A stretch of DNA of 64,000 bases from Coffea arabica (GCF_036785885.1 NC_092329.1:9114001-9178000); one strand, 5' to 3'. Counted from the first letter of the stretch, positions 39,401-50,420 are shown. Notes: generated by a model from the letters alone, not told the origin. Program-made: numbers and translations.

Positions 39401-42400
39401 GTATTGGAGTCTTCATTGTATCCAAATTTGATCCTAATGGCCTAAACTAATTGAGACCATCGCAAACTCAATCCAAGAAAATTAACCAAGCTATTATAGT
39501 ATACATTTATTTTACTTACTTCTTTGATGCTGGTGAGTTGACTAACAAGTCCCTAATTTGCTCATTGTAAACTTCCAGTACATTGACAGATACGTTGTAT
39601 GTGAAAGCATCTTTCCTTTCCTCAATCATTCTGAAAAGAAGCTCCAAAGTCCTATAGTTTACTCCTCTGTTGTTCTCAATTCCTTCCATGGTAAATGTTT
39701 TTCCAGTTCCTGTCTGTCCGTAAGCAAATATACACACATTATAGCCATCTAAAACCGAGATCACCAATGGTGAAGCATCCGCAAATACATCATCTGTTAC
39801 AGAACCAAATAAGCACCTCAAGTGAGTAGGGAACTTGGTAAAATAGAAGTCGAATATGAACAAAATCAATAATAGAAGTATTTTTTTTGTGAGGGTTGTT
39901 GGCCAAGCGAGCCAACCCTACAGGGCTCCACAAATTATGTTAGCCATATGTCTTGATAAGCATACAGCTATCACCATCGCGGGTAAGAATGGCATATTTA
40001 GCCAACCTACCCTTTTTTCTAATAATAGAAGATTTACTAAGCATTATGTCCATCAAAAGATATATGAAAAATCTGCATGAATAATATTTGATTTACTAGA
40101 TTCAATCAAAGAACGCATAATTTAATAGCATGTAAGTTAAAATATCTACCTTGATTGTCCTTTGGCATGTAGACACGGTCAAATCTATATGTTTTTTTAG
40201 TAAAACCACTTGTAACTATCCCCAGATCTCCATCCTTTGCCCCGTCAAAATCTGTGACTGTTGCATATCCCGCTGAAGCTTCCTCTCTACTCAGTGGGCG
40301 AGACCGACAAAACACCCTTATATTTCCTGATGTGCAGAGATGATTAGGCTCAAAATTTTTGGAAAAAAATCCTCATGTCAAAAGAAGAGGTTTCTCAAAA
40401 AAGTCCCTAGTATCCAAAGAGATATGCTAGACCTTTTAGAATTAGGGATACCTTTTGTTTGCTGAATTTGGTTGTATAGCTTCTTCCTCTCTGCCTGCTC
40501 CTTGCTGCACTTCAGTTTAAGATTCTCACACTGTGCCACTGAAATGCAAACAGTTCATAATAGAACATCTGCAGGCATTATTGCAATAAAATGATTATAA
40601 CTCACCTAGCCCCTGAACAGCTGAAACCATCTTATTCAAATCAGGAATTAAATTGGCACAATCATGTGTTTCTCGAGATAGTTTGCTCTGTTCGTCCTTC
40701 AGGATCTGCAAACAAGTTAACATAGAGGATTGATTGACACCAAAACAATGATGCTACACAAATTTTATATATTTTTATCACTTTAAGATAAAATTACCTT
40801 GACTTTTGACTCTATCTTATTAATGGCTTCAAACCAGAACTTCTTTTCACGATTGTACTTGGTGGATACATCTTTTAACTTCTCTGCTTGTAGCACCATG
40901 GATTGATCTTTACAAACATCATGATTTGGGAAGGCATGTTACAGAAGAAGCATTAGACATGATGTCTCCTAAGAAGTCAAGCTTCTTATGCCTCACCAAG
41001 AAAAGTAATAGAAAAGGATCCAGCCTTTTTATATCTGAAAGAAAGAGCTATGCCAAAAAGAGGTACCTAGGCAATTATTTTGGAAAGATTTGTTATCAAG
41101 CTCCATGGTCACCTCTTCAAGCTTCTTGCTCATGTCTGTTAGTGACATCCAGGCCTGGTAGCATTCATCTGTCTTTCGCTCACATTGTGCTTGCAACTCT
41201 TCCATTTTCCTCTGATATCTAGCATCGTTTCTTGCTCTGACATCTTTATTCTGCAAATTACCAAGTATATGTCTTAGATGAGACTTGTAACCAAGAAAAA
41301 CAAAAGTCTTATATAAGACTTAAAGAGTAAGCTAACTAGCTGTTGGCCTTTCAACTACATTTCCAGAGCAAAGTAAAATCTACCTCAAAGGAAAGGTTCT
41401 CAGTTTCAGGGCACCTTTGTTTCACCAGAGATACTGGAATCAAGCCATAGAAAAATGTTAAGTATGAGATTTGAGCATTTAATCAAAATAACTGAGTGTA
41501 GTTCAGGAGATCCAGCATACCAGGCAAATTAGGTGCTTCCCTAATACATATGCCACTTACAATTGGACTTCCATTTAATCCTTGAAACCTTATCATTATC
41601 ACGTCATTGGGCCCCAGAGAGATTCTGACATCTTCCAGTTGCAAAGGTTTATTGGCTCCAATTAGGGAATATATGTCAAGTTCTGATAAAATCTACCAAT
41701 TATGACACACAAAAGAATACAATAAGAGAAAGAAAGAGCTTTCTTTGGAATGAATTTATGAGTGGGGATTGACAAGTGATTGACAGTTTTCCCATACGAT
41801 GGAATACAATAAGAGGCAAATAGAACACTTTGAAAATTGTATCTATCAATGGGACTTAAAAGGTGATGAAATCTTAGACAATGTTGCGAGAAGAAAGCTG
41901 CTCACCTTATCTTCCTGTATGAACACATCAAAGACCCTCATCCCCTTGGGACCATTTGTGTTTATGATTTCGGCAAAATGAAGATCAACGAAATAGTCTC
42001 CAGCTGGGAGGTTTTCAAATTGATAGCTGAAGTTTCCTATCCTTGCTGATTGGTACAAAGCCCCAAAATTGCTGTCATCAATTACACTTTCATTGGTTTT
42101 AAGAACGTTCCCTCCATCAAAACCATGATCAGACATGATAAACTTGCCATGTTCTCCCTCTTCTTTGATAGTCCCACCTCCAGCATTTACAAACTTCACT
42201 ACATTTTCTGTCCCAAAGAGGATAACAGTAATATGAAAACATCAACACTGTTCACAGAGTTCAGCACCCACACATGATATCCACCCCTAGAATATGGAAT
42301 AACACCTAGAATTCACGTTTCAGCAAAACAATGAATAATTACGACTCATTTGTGAATCCGAGAAATTCAAGACTTCAAATTTAAACTCACTAGAAAACCC

Positions 42401-42731
42401 ATATCCAGAAAAAGATTAAAATGCCACAATTTTCATCCAACAAACATACATGCCTTAAATTTCAGTTAAAAAAATAAAAGGGTTTTCTTGGAAATTAATT
42501 AAAAAAAATTGGAAATTACAACTATGGCTAACCTTTAGAAATGGCGTTCCTAGAAACCAGCCTTGAACCTGGAACACATATTATAGAATCAACAGCCTCA
42601 GCATTTTCGAAAAATGGTTGCTCTTCTTGATTGAGAAGAGGGGGTGATTTAATCTTTTTAGTGCTATTACTAGAAGCTTGGAGCCAATCAAGAAATGCCC
42701 TGTTTGGTTGAGTTTCAAACCCGGCCATCAT
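33480..42731 (-). CDS. Kinesin-14 with N-terminal malectin domain (1,061 residues)
   Basis: This is a microtubule motor of the plant KIN-14 group that carries a malectin-like domain (KIN-14Q/KIN-14R, or MDKIN, type). Nineteen exons: 42533-42731, 41906-42207, 41521-41692, 41384-41433, 41067-41250, 40798-40907, 40606-40705, 40452-40538, 40150-40326, 39520-39793, 36699-36860, 36285-36500, 36168-36205, 35701-35864, 35233-35484, 35086-35151, 34635-34709, 34129-34200 and 33480-33965. All phases close. The malectin domain spans about 68-180 ([26 protein letters not shown]). A coiled coil and KIN-14 neck ([18 protein letters not shown]) lead into the motor from about residue 402, with P-loop [13 protein letters not shown] and LVDLAGSE intact. 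After the motor come heptad-like coiled coils and a basic, Ser-rich tail. Internal motor position with this neck implies minus-end motility, known for the class. Start: two adjacent ATGs; I used the first. Confidence 0.94.
36861..39519 (-). other. Large intron inside the kinesin motor domain
   Basis: This 2.66-kb AT-rich intron separates the P-loop exon (39520-39793) from the exon with SSRSH. The gene's other introns are below 900 bases. It contains a SINE-like stretch near 38205-38330. The open frame at 38692-38982 is AT-rich with no coding support. Confidence 0.65.
38205..38330 (+). mobile_element. Possible tRNA-derived SINE remnant
   Basis: TTTGCCCAGTGGCCAGGGG resembles a pol III A box and GGTTTGAATCCTAGG, about 55 bases later, resembles a B box with one mismatch. 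The order and spacing fit the head of a plant SINE, and a T-rich tail follows. No target duplication was identified, so this is tentative. Confidence 0.4.
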
Positions 42732-43080
42732 TTTCTTGATTTTACAAGGAATAAAGCAGGATTGGAAAGTGAAAAGTATGGAGATATTCTGAGGTCGAAT
42801 AGGTGGTTTACTGGTTTTCTTGCTTGCATAAATCGGAGCTGAAAAGGAACTATTGAGTGAATGATTGAGAGTATTAATTCTAACAATGATTGCTGCTTCA
42901 TTTTTGAATTTTGAATTTATAGGACCGTTATTGTTATTGCAATTGACTATTTGCCGAAACCAAAGACCTTGTGGGCTGATGATATTGCCACAACCATTTT
43001 ATTGTCACAGCAGTCTTAAATTAAAATGGCTATAATTCCCTCTTTTGAGTAGGAAAAAAAATGGTGGTGACCATTAATGA

Positions 43081-43475
43081 GAGATTTGGCACTTGGATGC
43101 AAATGTTGTTTTGGCAATAAAATTAGGTCGAAATTTGGGTAGATCTGATCTTTATAGATCTAATGGTTCAGATTGTGCCACACCATCTCACCAAGTGGTG
43201 TGGCACAACTTGAGTCATTGATCTATGAAAATCAGGTCTACTCAAGTATGAGTTTTTATAATGACTCCATATAGTTTAATTATTTTTCGGAGTGTTTTTC
43301 AAAAATTTTAATGTAATATTGTGTAAAGGTGTTGAGCAATGAGCATTGACAAGAGATTTGGCACTTGAATGCAAATGTTGTTTTGGCAATGAAATTATAA
43401 TGACTCCATATTGAGTAATTATTTTTGGAAGTGTTTTTTCGAAAACTTTATTCTAGTATTGTATTTGAAAACCTT
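43081..43475. repeat. Imperfect tandem duplication, about 139-base unit
   Basis: GAGATTTGGCACTTGGATGC at 43081 recurs as GAGATTTGGCACTTGAATGC at 43353. Both copies continue through a stretch ending TGTTTTGGCAAT, then TATAATGACTCCATAT, then AATTATTTTT. The first copy is longer because a 130-base foldback element is inserted in it. Confidence 0.85.
43126..43255. mobile_element. Foldback MITE with TTA target duplication (Harbinger/Tourist-like)
   Basis: Almost the entire 130 bases form one imperfect hairpin. The left arm contains GGGTAGATCTGATC, TTATAGATCTAATGG and TTGTGCCACACCA; the right arm carries the complements TGGTGTGGCACAA, CATTGATCTATGAAAATCA and GGTCTACTC. TTA flanks both sides (43123-43125 and 43256-43258). 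The uninserted tandem copy at about 43353-43405 shows a single TTA at the same position, so the boundaries are read directly. A 3-base TTA duplication suggests PIF/Harbinger; the family is inferred. Confidence 0.8.
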
Positions 43476-44338
43476 TTACTATAATTGTATTATGGATTTT
43501 TTTGAAATGTATTTTAGAATATTTTAAGAATTTTAAAATTTTTTTGGTATTTTTTTAATAATTTACACCACTCATCACCGCTGTCGCCGCCACCATCCCC
43601 TCCATTATCCTCCCTCGTTCTCCCCCTCCTTCCTTCTCTCTCTTCCTCTTTAATTTTCCCTCCTTTCTCCTCCTCCTCCACCCCTCCCATTCCCTTCCTT
43701 TCCCTCATTAGCACCTTCCCCCTCCTCTCCCTCCATGATCCGTCGTGACCAAAGGACCACAATCAACTTCTGGCCGCAACCAATTTCGCGACTAATAAAT
43801 TTATTAGTTTAATTTTGACCTTTTACTATTGACCGTTAGATTTAACGAAAAAAGTTAATTGTGACACTTTAATCCAAATCATAAAAAAAATATATATATA
43901 TATGTGGTAAAACACCAAATCACAGGAAGGTATAAGATAATTTACCCTTTTCTTTTTTAATTACAATATTCAGAAGATTAGTTAGTTTCAAATATTCCAA
44001 TTCCAATTTCTTTTTTTTTTAATATCTTCATAAAGTTAGATAACTTATTGATTGTTTTTTTTCCCTCATATTTTACAATTAACCCACAAATAGTATAGGA
44101 TTGGTACATGCGGCCAACAATTGATCAACATTACAACTAAGATCCAATGTCGGGATTAGGATTAGCATCTAATTAAACTAAATTTACATAACATCAATTC
44201 AGTATCTCTAATTCTGGTGATTTCAACCTGAACCATCATAATAAAAGTCTTATCAGCTAGTCAATCTGTTGACTTTTTGTATAGGATTCTTGTTGAAGCT
44301 TTCTTGTTTTTTGTTGGACATGACGAAATTTGGTTCAG

Positions 44339-44697
44339 GCTGATGAAGTCGTCGAAGAAATTAACTCGTGGGGCGGAGCTCCATGCAAAAGGCCTCATTA
44401 ATTAAGAATGTTACTCCTTTTACCGCACTAATACTAGCCAGCCCATGGAGCTGGAAGAGATGTTTCAAGAAAGAGATCTTCCCCTCTGGAACATAATCCA
44501 GACAACTTTTGCTGAATTGATGAGACACAGGCACAAAGGCGGCAGCTGTGAGTTTGGAAATACATCCGACTTGTCCGCCTCCGGGAAAACTGGAAGCTAA
44601 GACTTTTGTGGCTGACCTGACCATCCATTCATGTTCCACTGTAAAGGAAAAGACATCCGGAGTAGTTCTCTTTCACGGGAGCCCCCATGCGGAATAA
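44339..44697 (+). pseudogene. Serpin pseudogene, exon 2 with a large internal deletion
   Basis: The stretch begins after an AG with an Ala-Asp-Glu-Val-Val-Glu-Glu-Ile-Asn-Ser-Trp reading, the same start as exon 2 of the serpin at 53519. It stays alignable to about 44435 (ACCGCACTAATACTAG against ACTGCACTAGTACTAG). It then jumps to ATGGAGCTG-GAGATG, which matches the intact copy near 54030; about 400 bases in between are missing. The end reads as the serpin hinge and C-terminus: IDETGTKAAAVSL, then AKTFVADLTIHS, then KTSGVVLFHGS and a stop. It is clearly dead: deletion, in-frame stops and frame changes. It is a diverged relative of the 47887-54292 gene. Because it keeps the exon 2 acceptor context it looks like a genomic duplicate and not a retrocopy. 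Confidence 0.8.
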
Positions 44698-45063
44698 CCA
44701 AATTAATTCCTTGTTACGTGTTTTTCTGTGGATCATGCATGCATGAGTTATGGTAATATTATTATTGTTCATGCATGGGAAATTCATTTGACACATTCTT
44801 CGTGTTTCTTCCAGCATTCAGAGAAACCTATTTTAAAGAATAGGAGAAACTGAAGAAGGCTTTGTTCTTTGTTCTTTTTTCTTTTTTCATCACGTTGGAA
44901 AGTTAGAGAAATATGAAAGTGATATATTAAAATGCATCCATTGATAAAAGGTATCTATTCCTATTATTCAAGAGATATCTATTTATTAAAAGGTATCTAA
45001 TGACAAAGAGTTGTATATATCTAAAGAGACACATCTTTATTAAGGAGTGTTTAGACTATCTTA

Positions 45064-45330
45064 CTATATAATAAAACATGAGCAGGAGTTTGGTATTAAC
45101 AAAATGTCTTAACATTTACCCTTTCAAAAATACCCTTTTAACATTTGATCATTATCTATCTGTGTTATCTAGAAAACCTCTCACTCCTACGTAATTACCT
45201 ATATAATAAAGTATGAGCAGGGGTTAGGCGTTAACATTTACTTTTTCAAAATACCTTTTTAACATTTTATCAGTATTTATCTATATCTTATCTGAAAAAC
45301 CTCACTCCTGCATAACTATCACTACCGATT
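45064..45330. repeat. Tandem duplication, about 135-base unit
   Basis: CTATATAATAAAACATGAGC at 45064 recurs as CTATATAATAAAGTATGAGC at 45199. Both are followed by TTAACATTTA, TTTTTAACATTT and CCTCACTCCT. Copies differ by several substitutions and small indels. The unit may derive from a mobile element, but no ends were found. Confidence 0.8.
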
Positions 45331-46316
45331 AATTGATTAATTAATCCACTAATGAACATTGCGTCACTTTCCAAAAATCTCTCTAACTAATTTTTTATTC
45401 TATATCTTTTTTATTATTTGCTTTTTTTTCTTTCTAAAATATGTACACACATAGTATGTGCCCCACCCACTAGTTAAAATAAAAGGTGGAGACATCATTT
45501 ACTCACTTTTAACATTTCTTTCATTCTTTCACTTCTAATAAAAAAAAATTTTCAAAACGTTTTTAGGAGAATTTCTTTATTCACTATAAGGAAATTCTAG
45601 GTTTGGTTTTGTTATTTCTTGAAGGGAATTGCCACAAACCTGATAGCAAAATAGTGGCAAATTTCCTTATAAAAAATGAATTTATTCACGTCAAAACCAT
45701 ATTCTATAATATTTAGTTGTAATTATTTTCTAACACTTTCTAAAGGTCTTCTAGATGAATAGAATGGTAGTTTGACTTCCCTTTGTTTATCTGATTTCCT
45801 TCCTCCCCTGGGTTCCCTCCATTGTGTCTGTGTCATAGATATTTTGGTAAGTTGAAATTTGAGATTTGAATAAAAAAAAAAACTTAGTTGATGAAAAAAA
45901 GAAAGTACGTATCTTGGTTTTTCCTTTTTCACATATATAGTTTTAGGCTTCAAATCCTCTGTCCCCAAAATTCTAATGTCCTTCTGTCCCTTGTCCCATT
46001 TCCTTCCACGTGTGTATCACACAATAAATGATGTTTTACGGATTCTTCTATTTTTACGGATTCTTCTGTCATCCTCACAAACTAGGGGCTTTGTACTGAT
46101 AGCATGGCCGAATTTCCTCGTCTTCATTCTTAAAAACTTAATTAGATTCGATGTGTACTGTGTAAGTCATCAATGTATAAGTATGCTCAATCAATCGTTT
46201 AGACATTTTCTATATTATCATACATATAACTGGGAAATCAAAATCAACACCATATCAGATTTTTTTACGTTTCACATTAAAATTACAACAAACAAATGCT
46301 ACATTTTTGTACGAAA

Positions 46317-46602
46317 ACAAAATTCCCATTAGCTCTAAGTTCATTTGAAAATTTAACATAAAAAGACCAAAGAAAAATTCAGAAGAATACTTGGTTGTTG
46401 ATGGCTATTGATGCTCTCTCCTTAACAAATCTTCTCGCTTCTCCATGCTAGCAAAAGCAACAAAATTCCCATTGGCTCTAAGTTCATTTGAAAATCTAAC
46501 ATAAAAAGACCAAAGAAAAATTTAGAAGAATACTTGGTTGTTGATGGCTATTGATGTTCTCTCCTTAACAAATCTTCTCGCTTCTCCATGCTAGCAAAAG
46601 CA
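46317..46602. repeat. Tandem duplication, 143-base unit
   Basis: AAAATTCCCATTAGCTCTAA near 46319 recurs at 46462 with one change. The two units stay nearly identical to GCTTCTCCATGCTAGCAAAA, with only a few substitutions, so this duplication is recent. Confidence 0.92.
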
Positions 46603-46798
46603 CATAAGTTTAGACCTACCAGCAAAGAGGCTAACATGGAGAAGAATGTATTGGTGGCTGTTTAGAAAATGCAGAAATTAAACCAAGTAATTAAAGGGAG
46701 TTTTGCAGTTTAGCAAGACAAAAAATGATTTTTGACTTTACAAATTTGGCTCACTTGCTTTCAAAAAGAAAGAATCCACGTGGCAGCCACCGGTAACA

Positions 46799-46905
46799 AG
46801 GGGACAAAGGGACAAGAGTAGTTTTGGGGACAGAGGATGGCAAGCCATAGTTTTGGCTTCAAATCCTCTATCCCCAAACTCCTCTTGTCCCTCTATCCCT
46901 TGTCC
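46799..46905. repeat. Long inverted repeat (hairpin)
   Basis: The arm GGGACAAGAGTAGTTTTGGG, continuing to GACAGAGGAT, is followed after about 25 bases by its near-complement ATCCTCTATCCCCAAACTCC, continuing to TCTTGTCCCT. A relative of the right arm lies at about 45947-46010. It is probably a terminal part of a foldback element family. Confidence 0.75.
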
Positions 46906-47119
46906 CATGGGGTTAAGGGTATTCTTTTACGCGTGTTAGAGACATAGTTCATAAGAACAACAATTAAGTTGTCCTTAAGGGAATTAAGACATTTGTAATT
47001 CAACTCAACTCAAATTAAAATCCTTTATTTTAGACTTACAATCGGTCTTCCTATTTTCTCTACTAGCACACTTTTCTATGACTTGGTCCAACAACTTGTA
47101 GGCGGCAGCAGATTTTCAA

Positions 47120-47390
47120 GACTAACTTTGAGCAATCAACCCTCACAAGTACTAGGGATGTCATTTGGGATTTATGAGTCGAGTTTTAATAAGTTCAAAC
47201 TCTACTTGTTAATTATATGAAATTTTGGATTTCCGATTCATAGTAAAAGGTTCAAACTCAATTATTTCAGGACTAACTTTGAACAATCAACCCTCACAAG
47301 TACTAGGGATGTCATTTGGGATTTATGAGTCGAGTTTTAACAAGTTCAAACTCGGCTCATTAATTATATGAGGTTCAATCTCAATTTATA
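47120..47390. repeat. Tandem duplication, 151-base unit
   Basis: GACTAACTTTGAGCAATCAA at 47120 recurs as GACTAACTTTGAACAATCAA at 47271. Both copies continue through ACTAGGGATGTCATTTGGGA and TTATGAGTCGAGTTTTAA. Together with the distal TTGACAGTCCTA near 47752 it may be the duplicated left part of a mobile element whose ends begin TAGGGATGTCA. Confidence 0.85.
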
Positions 47391-48463
47391 CTATTATATG
47401 AGTTTTGGGATCAAATTGCGTTTGGTCTAAACTCAAAATTAAATATATAATTAAATAGAATTTATTTTTTATAATTATGAATTTTTACAAATTTATATAT
47501 AAATTATCAACATCTTACGTTGTAATATGTGTAATTATGAATTACAGATATTATTATATATATTACATATATAAATATAATTACACTCATATATGGGTCG
47601 AATTTTAATTGAAACTAAGTCTAGCATGATTCAAACTCGATTCATATCCCTAATATTTATATGCAATATCTGCCTAACCCAATTAAAGTTTAGTCTCAAT
47701 GAGCTTTTTTTGAGTCGAATTTAGGTTAGTTTGAGCCGTTGACAGTCCTAACAAGAACCTTGATAGGGTTTTACGACAACCTCAACGGGCTATATTCCTT
47801 TCATCAATTTTTCTTGTTAGGGTTTTATGACAAGCTCAACAAGCTATTTTCCCTTCTGTCAATTTTGTTTTTTTTTGGGACCAAATAAAGAAAGATGATG
47901 AATTCTTGTCTCCCCTTGGCCGGAAAGCTTCTGCTGAAGAACCTCCAAATGGGTTCTCCAATAAGAATATTGTGCTATCTCCACTGTTGTTGAGTGCCAT
48001 GGCAGCAATGTGGGTGCTGGATGTTCGTCCTCTCAACGGCGTGTACTGAGCTTTGTTTTGATCAAACAATTTGGACGAATTTAAATCAAGAATTTCAGAT
48101 GCCATGTCTAGTATTGCAGCATCCTGTTGTTCTGGTGATCAACAAGGTGGTCCAAAAATCTCGTTTGCCAACGGAGTTTGGGTGGATAAACGTTTTCCTC
48201 TCAAGCCCTCTTTCCAGCAATGTGTTAGGGATGCCTTCAAAGCAGAAGCTAAGAACGTCGATTTCTCCAACTAGGTATTCTTCTGTTTGCATGATCTCTT
48301 CTTGTCTTTACCTACTCTCATGCTGCTAAACAAATGTAGGAGTAATAATTTTTGTTCACATCTGCAAGCAGCTAAACTTTTTACAGACGGACATGTATTG
48401 CTTAATTAGAAAGTTAGGAGCCGAATATCATATATAGTTTGTGGTGTATAAAGCTAAATGGCA

Positions 48464-48468
48464 GTGGG
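48464..48468 (+). repeat. Target-site duplication GTGGG, left copy
   Basis: GTGGG immediately precedes the TG that begins the 5' LTR. The same five bases follow the CA that ends the 3' LTR, at 52946-52950. Confidence 0.95.
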
Positions 48469-49058
48469 TGAGGGTGCTCACCTCGGCCACCCCGCGTGTC
48501 CGAGGTGAACTCACCTCGTCCCTCTTCAGAGTTCATCTGTCTTGAGCATAACCCCTGAGCTCGGCTTCATCCCTAGTCCACCGTGTAGGTGACCTCGGTA
48601 CCTCCACCTCGGCTGCACGCTGATGACGTCAACCCATCTGACATCATCCGGGACCAGTACTATATCTGAAAAGCTCTGGAGGCACTTAATGGCACCTGCA
48701 CCTTACCCTCCGTCATCACACTCAGGCGGCTACAGTGTCAGAGTCAGACCTTCTGACAGGAAACAGAGCCGTAATGACAGGATGCTGGTCCCACTAGCAT
48801 GAGGCCTCCGTCCTGACCGCTACTCTCCTATAAATACCCCACACATGCTCCCAACAAGTAAGCATATACTGTTCATTAACTCATATTCTCATTATTCTCG
48901 TTCTTATACTAACTTGATCGTCGGAGTGATCTCAGGGGAGAAGCCCCGCCATTCACTTCGGACAAGAGGTTGACTTCGGACACAAGAGTTCACCTCACCT
49001 CATCTCAGAGAGGACTGATTCAGGTCGGCTCCGTTACCAATCAAATATCACCTCTTCA
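48469..49058 (+). repeat. 5' LTR (590 bases)
   Basis: It begins TGAGGGTGCTC and ends CACCTCTTCA. A TATAAATA box lies at 48829-48836, where the promoter of the element would be. The last 307 bases align without gaps to 52639-52945 with seven substitutions. Confidence 0.93.
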
Positions 49059-49060
49059 AT

Positions 49061-49078
49061 TGGCGCCGTCTGTGGGAA
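49061..49078 (+). promoter_or_regulatory. Retrotransposon primer-binding site
   Basis: TGGCGCCGTCTGTGGGAA starts two bases after the 5' LTR. TGGCGCCG beginnings are typical of tRNA-primed plant gypsy elements. Which tRNA is used (Arg is usual for this form) is from memory of the family. Confidence 0.8.
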
Positions 49079-49095
49079 CGAGATCACTACTAGAA

Positions 49096-50420
49096 ATGAG
49101 ATCCACGCGCTCCAGAAGCGGAAGAGTTCCCTCAAACGGGGTTGGGCAGACCTCGGGAGCCCAGCAAGACCGCATCTCTGAAGAACAAGGGTCCCAAAGG
49201 ACCCAGCCCAACAACGATGATGCCATCGCCAAGATGGCCGAGTTCGTATCGCACAACCCTACCATTTTTGAGGAGCTAGGAAGGTACCTCAAAAGACAGG
49301 GGAAAGAAAAGGCCGAGTCTTCCAAGAGGAGGCCGACGAAGTCCCCTGAGGTACCTTCAGGTGAAGACTCCGATGAGGGGCGACTCTCTCGGAGTACCTC
49401 TAGGCGCGCCTCCTCCAAGGCGACCTCCAAAATTGCCTCCATCTCCCGAGCGTTTTCACGGGGACTGCTGGGGAAACGAGCTGAGGACCCACCTCGGCGC
49501 CCCGGTGGACTAGCTTCTGACTACATGAGGGCTCCGCCCTTTACGGATGACATCAATGGGGAGATGGTACCCCCGAACTTCAAGCTTCCAAACTTGCACA
49601 CCTATGACGGCCGAGATGACCCCGAGAATCACCTCCGCGCCTTCATCTCTGCGTTCCGACTTTACTGCGTCCCCGACGCTGTGATCTGCCGAGCTTTCCC
49701 CATCTTCTTACATGGGACTGCCCGGAAGTGGTTCTGGAGTCTGGAACCAGGGAGCATTTCCTCCCTGGATGAGCTGATAGACCGGTTCATCCACCGCTTT
49801 GTGTCGTCCCGACCAATCACAAAGACTTCCGCTTACCTCCTGAACCTGCAGCAGGGTCAGGGCGAATCCCTTCGCTCATATGCTCAAAGGTTCAATGATG
49901 AGAATGTGCAGATACCTGATTAGAATGAGCAGGTAACCCTCGCCGCCTTCACCAACGGGTTGGTGGCAGGGACTTTCAACACCGAAATCCATCGGGATTA
50001 CCCCCGCACACTTCGGGAACTCTGGAAAAGAGTGGACCAGGGAATCCGAAGTGAGGATGTAAACCGCATGAAGCGAGAAGCCCAAGCATCTCGTACGGGG
50101 CAAGATCCCCGGAGGAGGAGAGACACCGGCCGAGGTGAGCCAGGCCCAAGTAGCACTCCAAACCAGGTCCGGGACCGCAGGAGTGTCTTCGATCGGATAG
50201 TGAAAGGAAGATCGTCCACCTCGGACGCGGAGCTGACACCGCTCAATTCCAGCCGATCTCATGTCTTGGCTGTGATGAGGCAGAACCACCTCGGCCGAGC
50301 ACCTCCTGAGATCCCTGGGAGGAGAGATAAGAGGAATCCAACCTCTACTGTGCCTACCACCGAGACGTTGGGCACGAGACTGAAGATTGCAACTATCAGA
50401 AGCGAGAGATCGAAAACCTG
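49096..50420 (+). pseudogene. Gag region of the gypsy element, interrupted
   Basis: The frame opens with MRSTRSRSGR and contains a typical retrotransposon gag core (PNFKLPNLHTYDGRDDPENH, GTARKWFWSL, DRFIHRFVSS). A TAG at 49921-49923 interrupts it between IPD and NEQVTLAAFTNGL. The same frame continues to 50420, but homologous reading switches by one base near 50335-50342 into the frame used by pol (YCAYHRDVGHETEDC, a zinc-knuckle-like stretch). Both lesions are visible directly and make the gag non-functional. Confidence 0.85.

Larger units (their letters stand above)
42732..44338. other. Kinesin promoter and repeat-rich spacer
   Basis: The first several hundred bases upstream of the kinesin start presumably hold its promoter; no clear TATA box was assigned. 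Beyond that is a tandem duplication carrying a foldback MITE, a polypyrimidine tract at about 43570-43740, a TA repeat near 43890-43902 and AT-rich sequence. No gene is supportable. Confidence 0.55.
44698..47880. other. Repeat-rich region between the serpin sequences
   Basis: About 3.2 kb without a supportable gene. It contains three local tandem duplications (units of about 135, 143 and 151 bases), one long inverted repeat near 46799-46905, and a repeat ending TTGACAGTCCTA near 47752. The open frame at 45976-46332 is AT-rich and has no splice or family support. Confidence 0.6.

Noticed and set aside
44361..44639. 92-codon minus-strand frame over the serpin relic
   Set aside because: The plus strand of the same bases aligns to serpin exon 2, so the minus frame is a shadow.
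48970..49095. Gag start at the first Met, inside the 5' LTR
   Set aside because: These codons lie in LTR and primer-binding site sequence; the ATG at 49096 in the same frame is the natural start.
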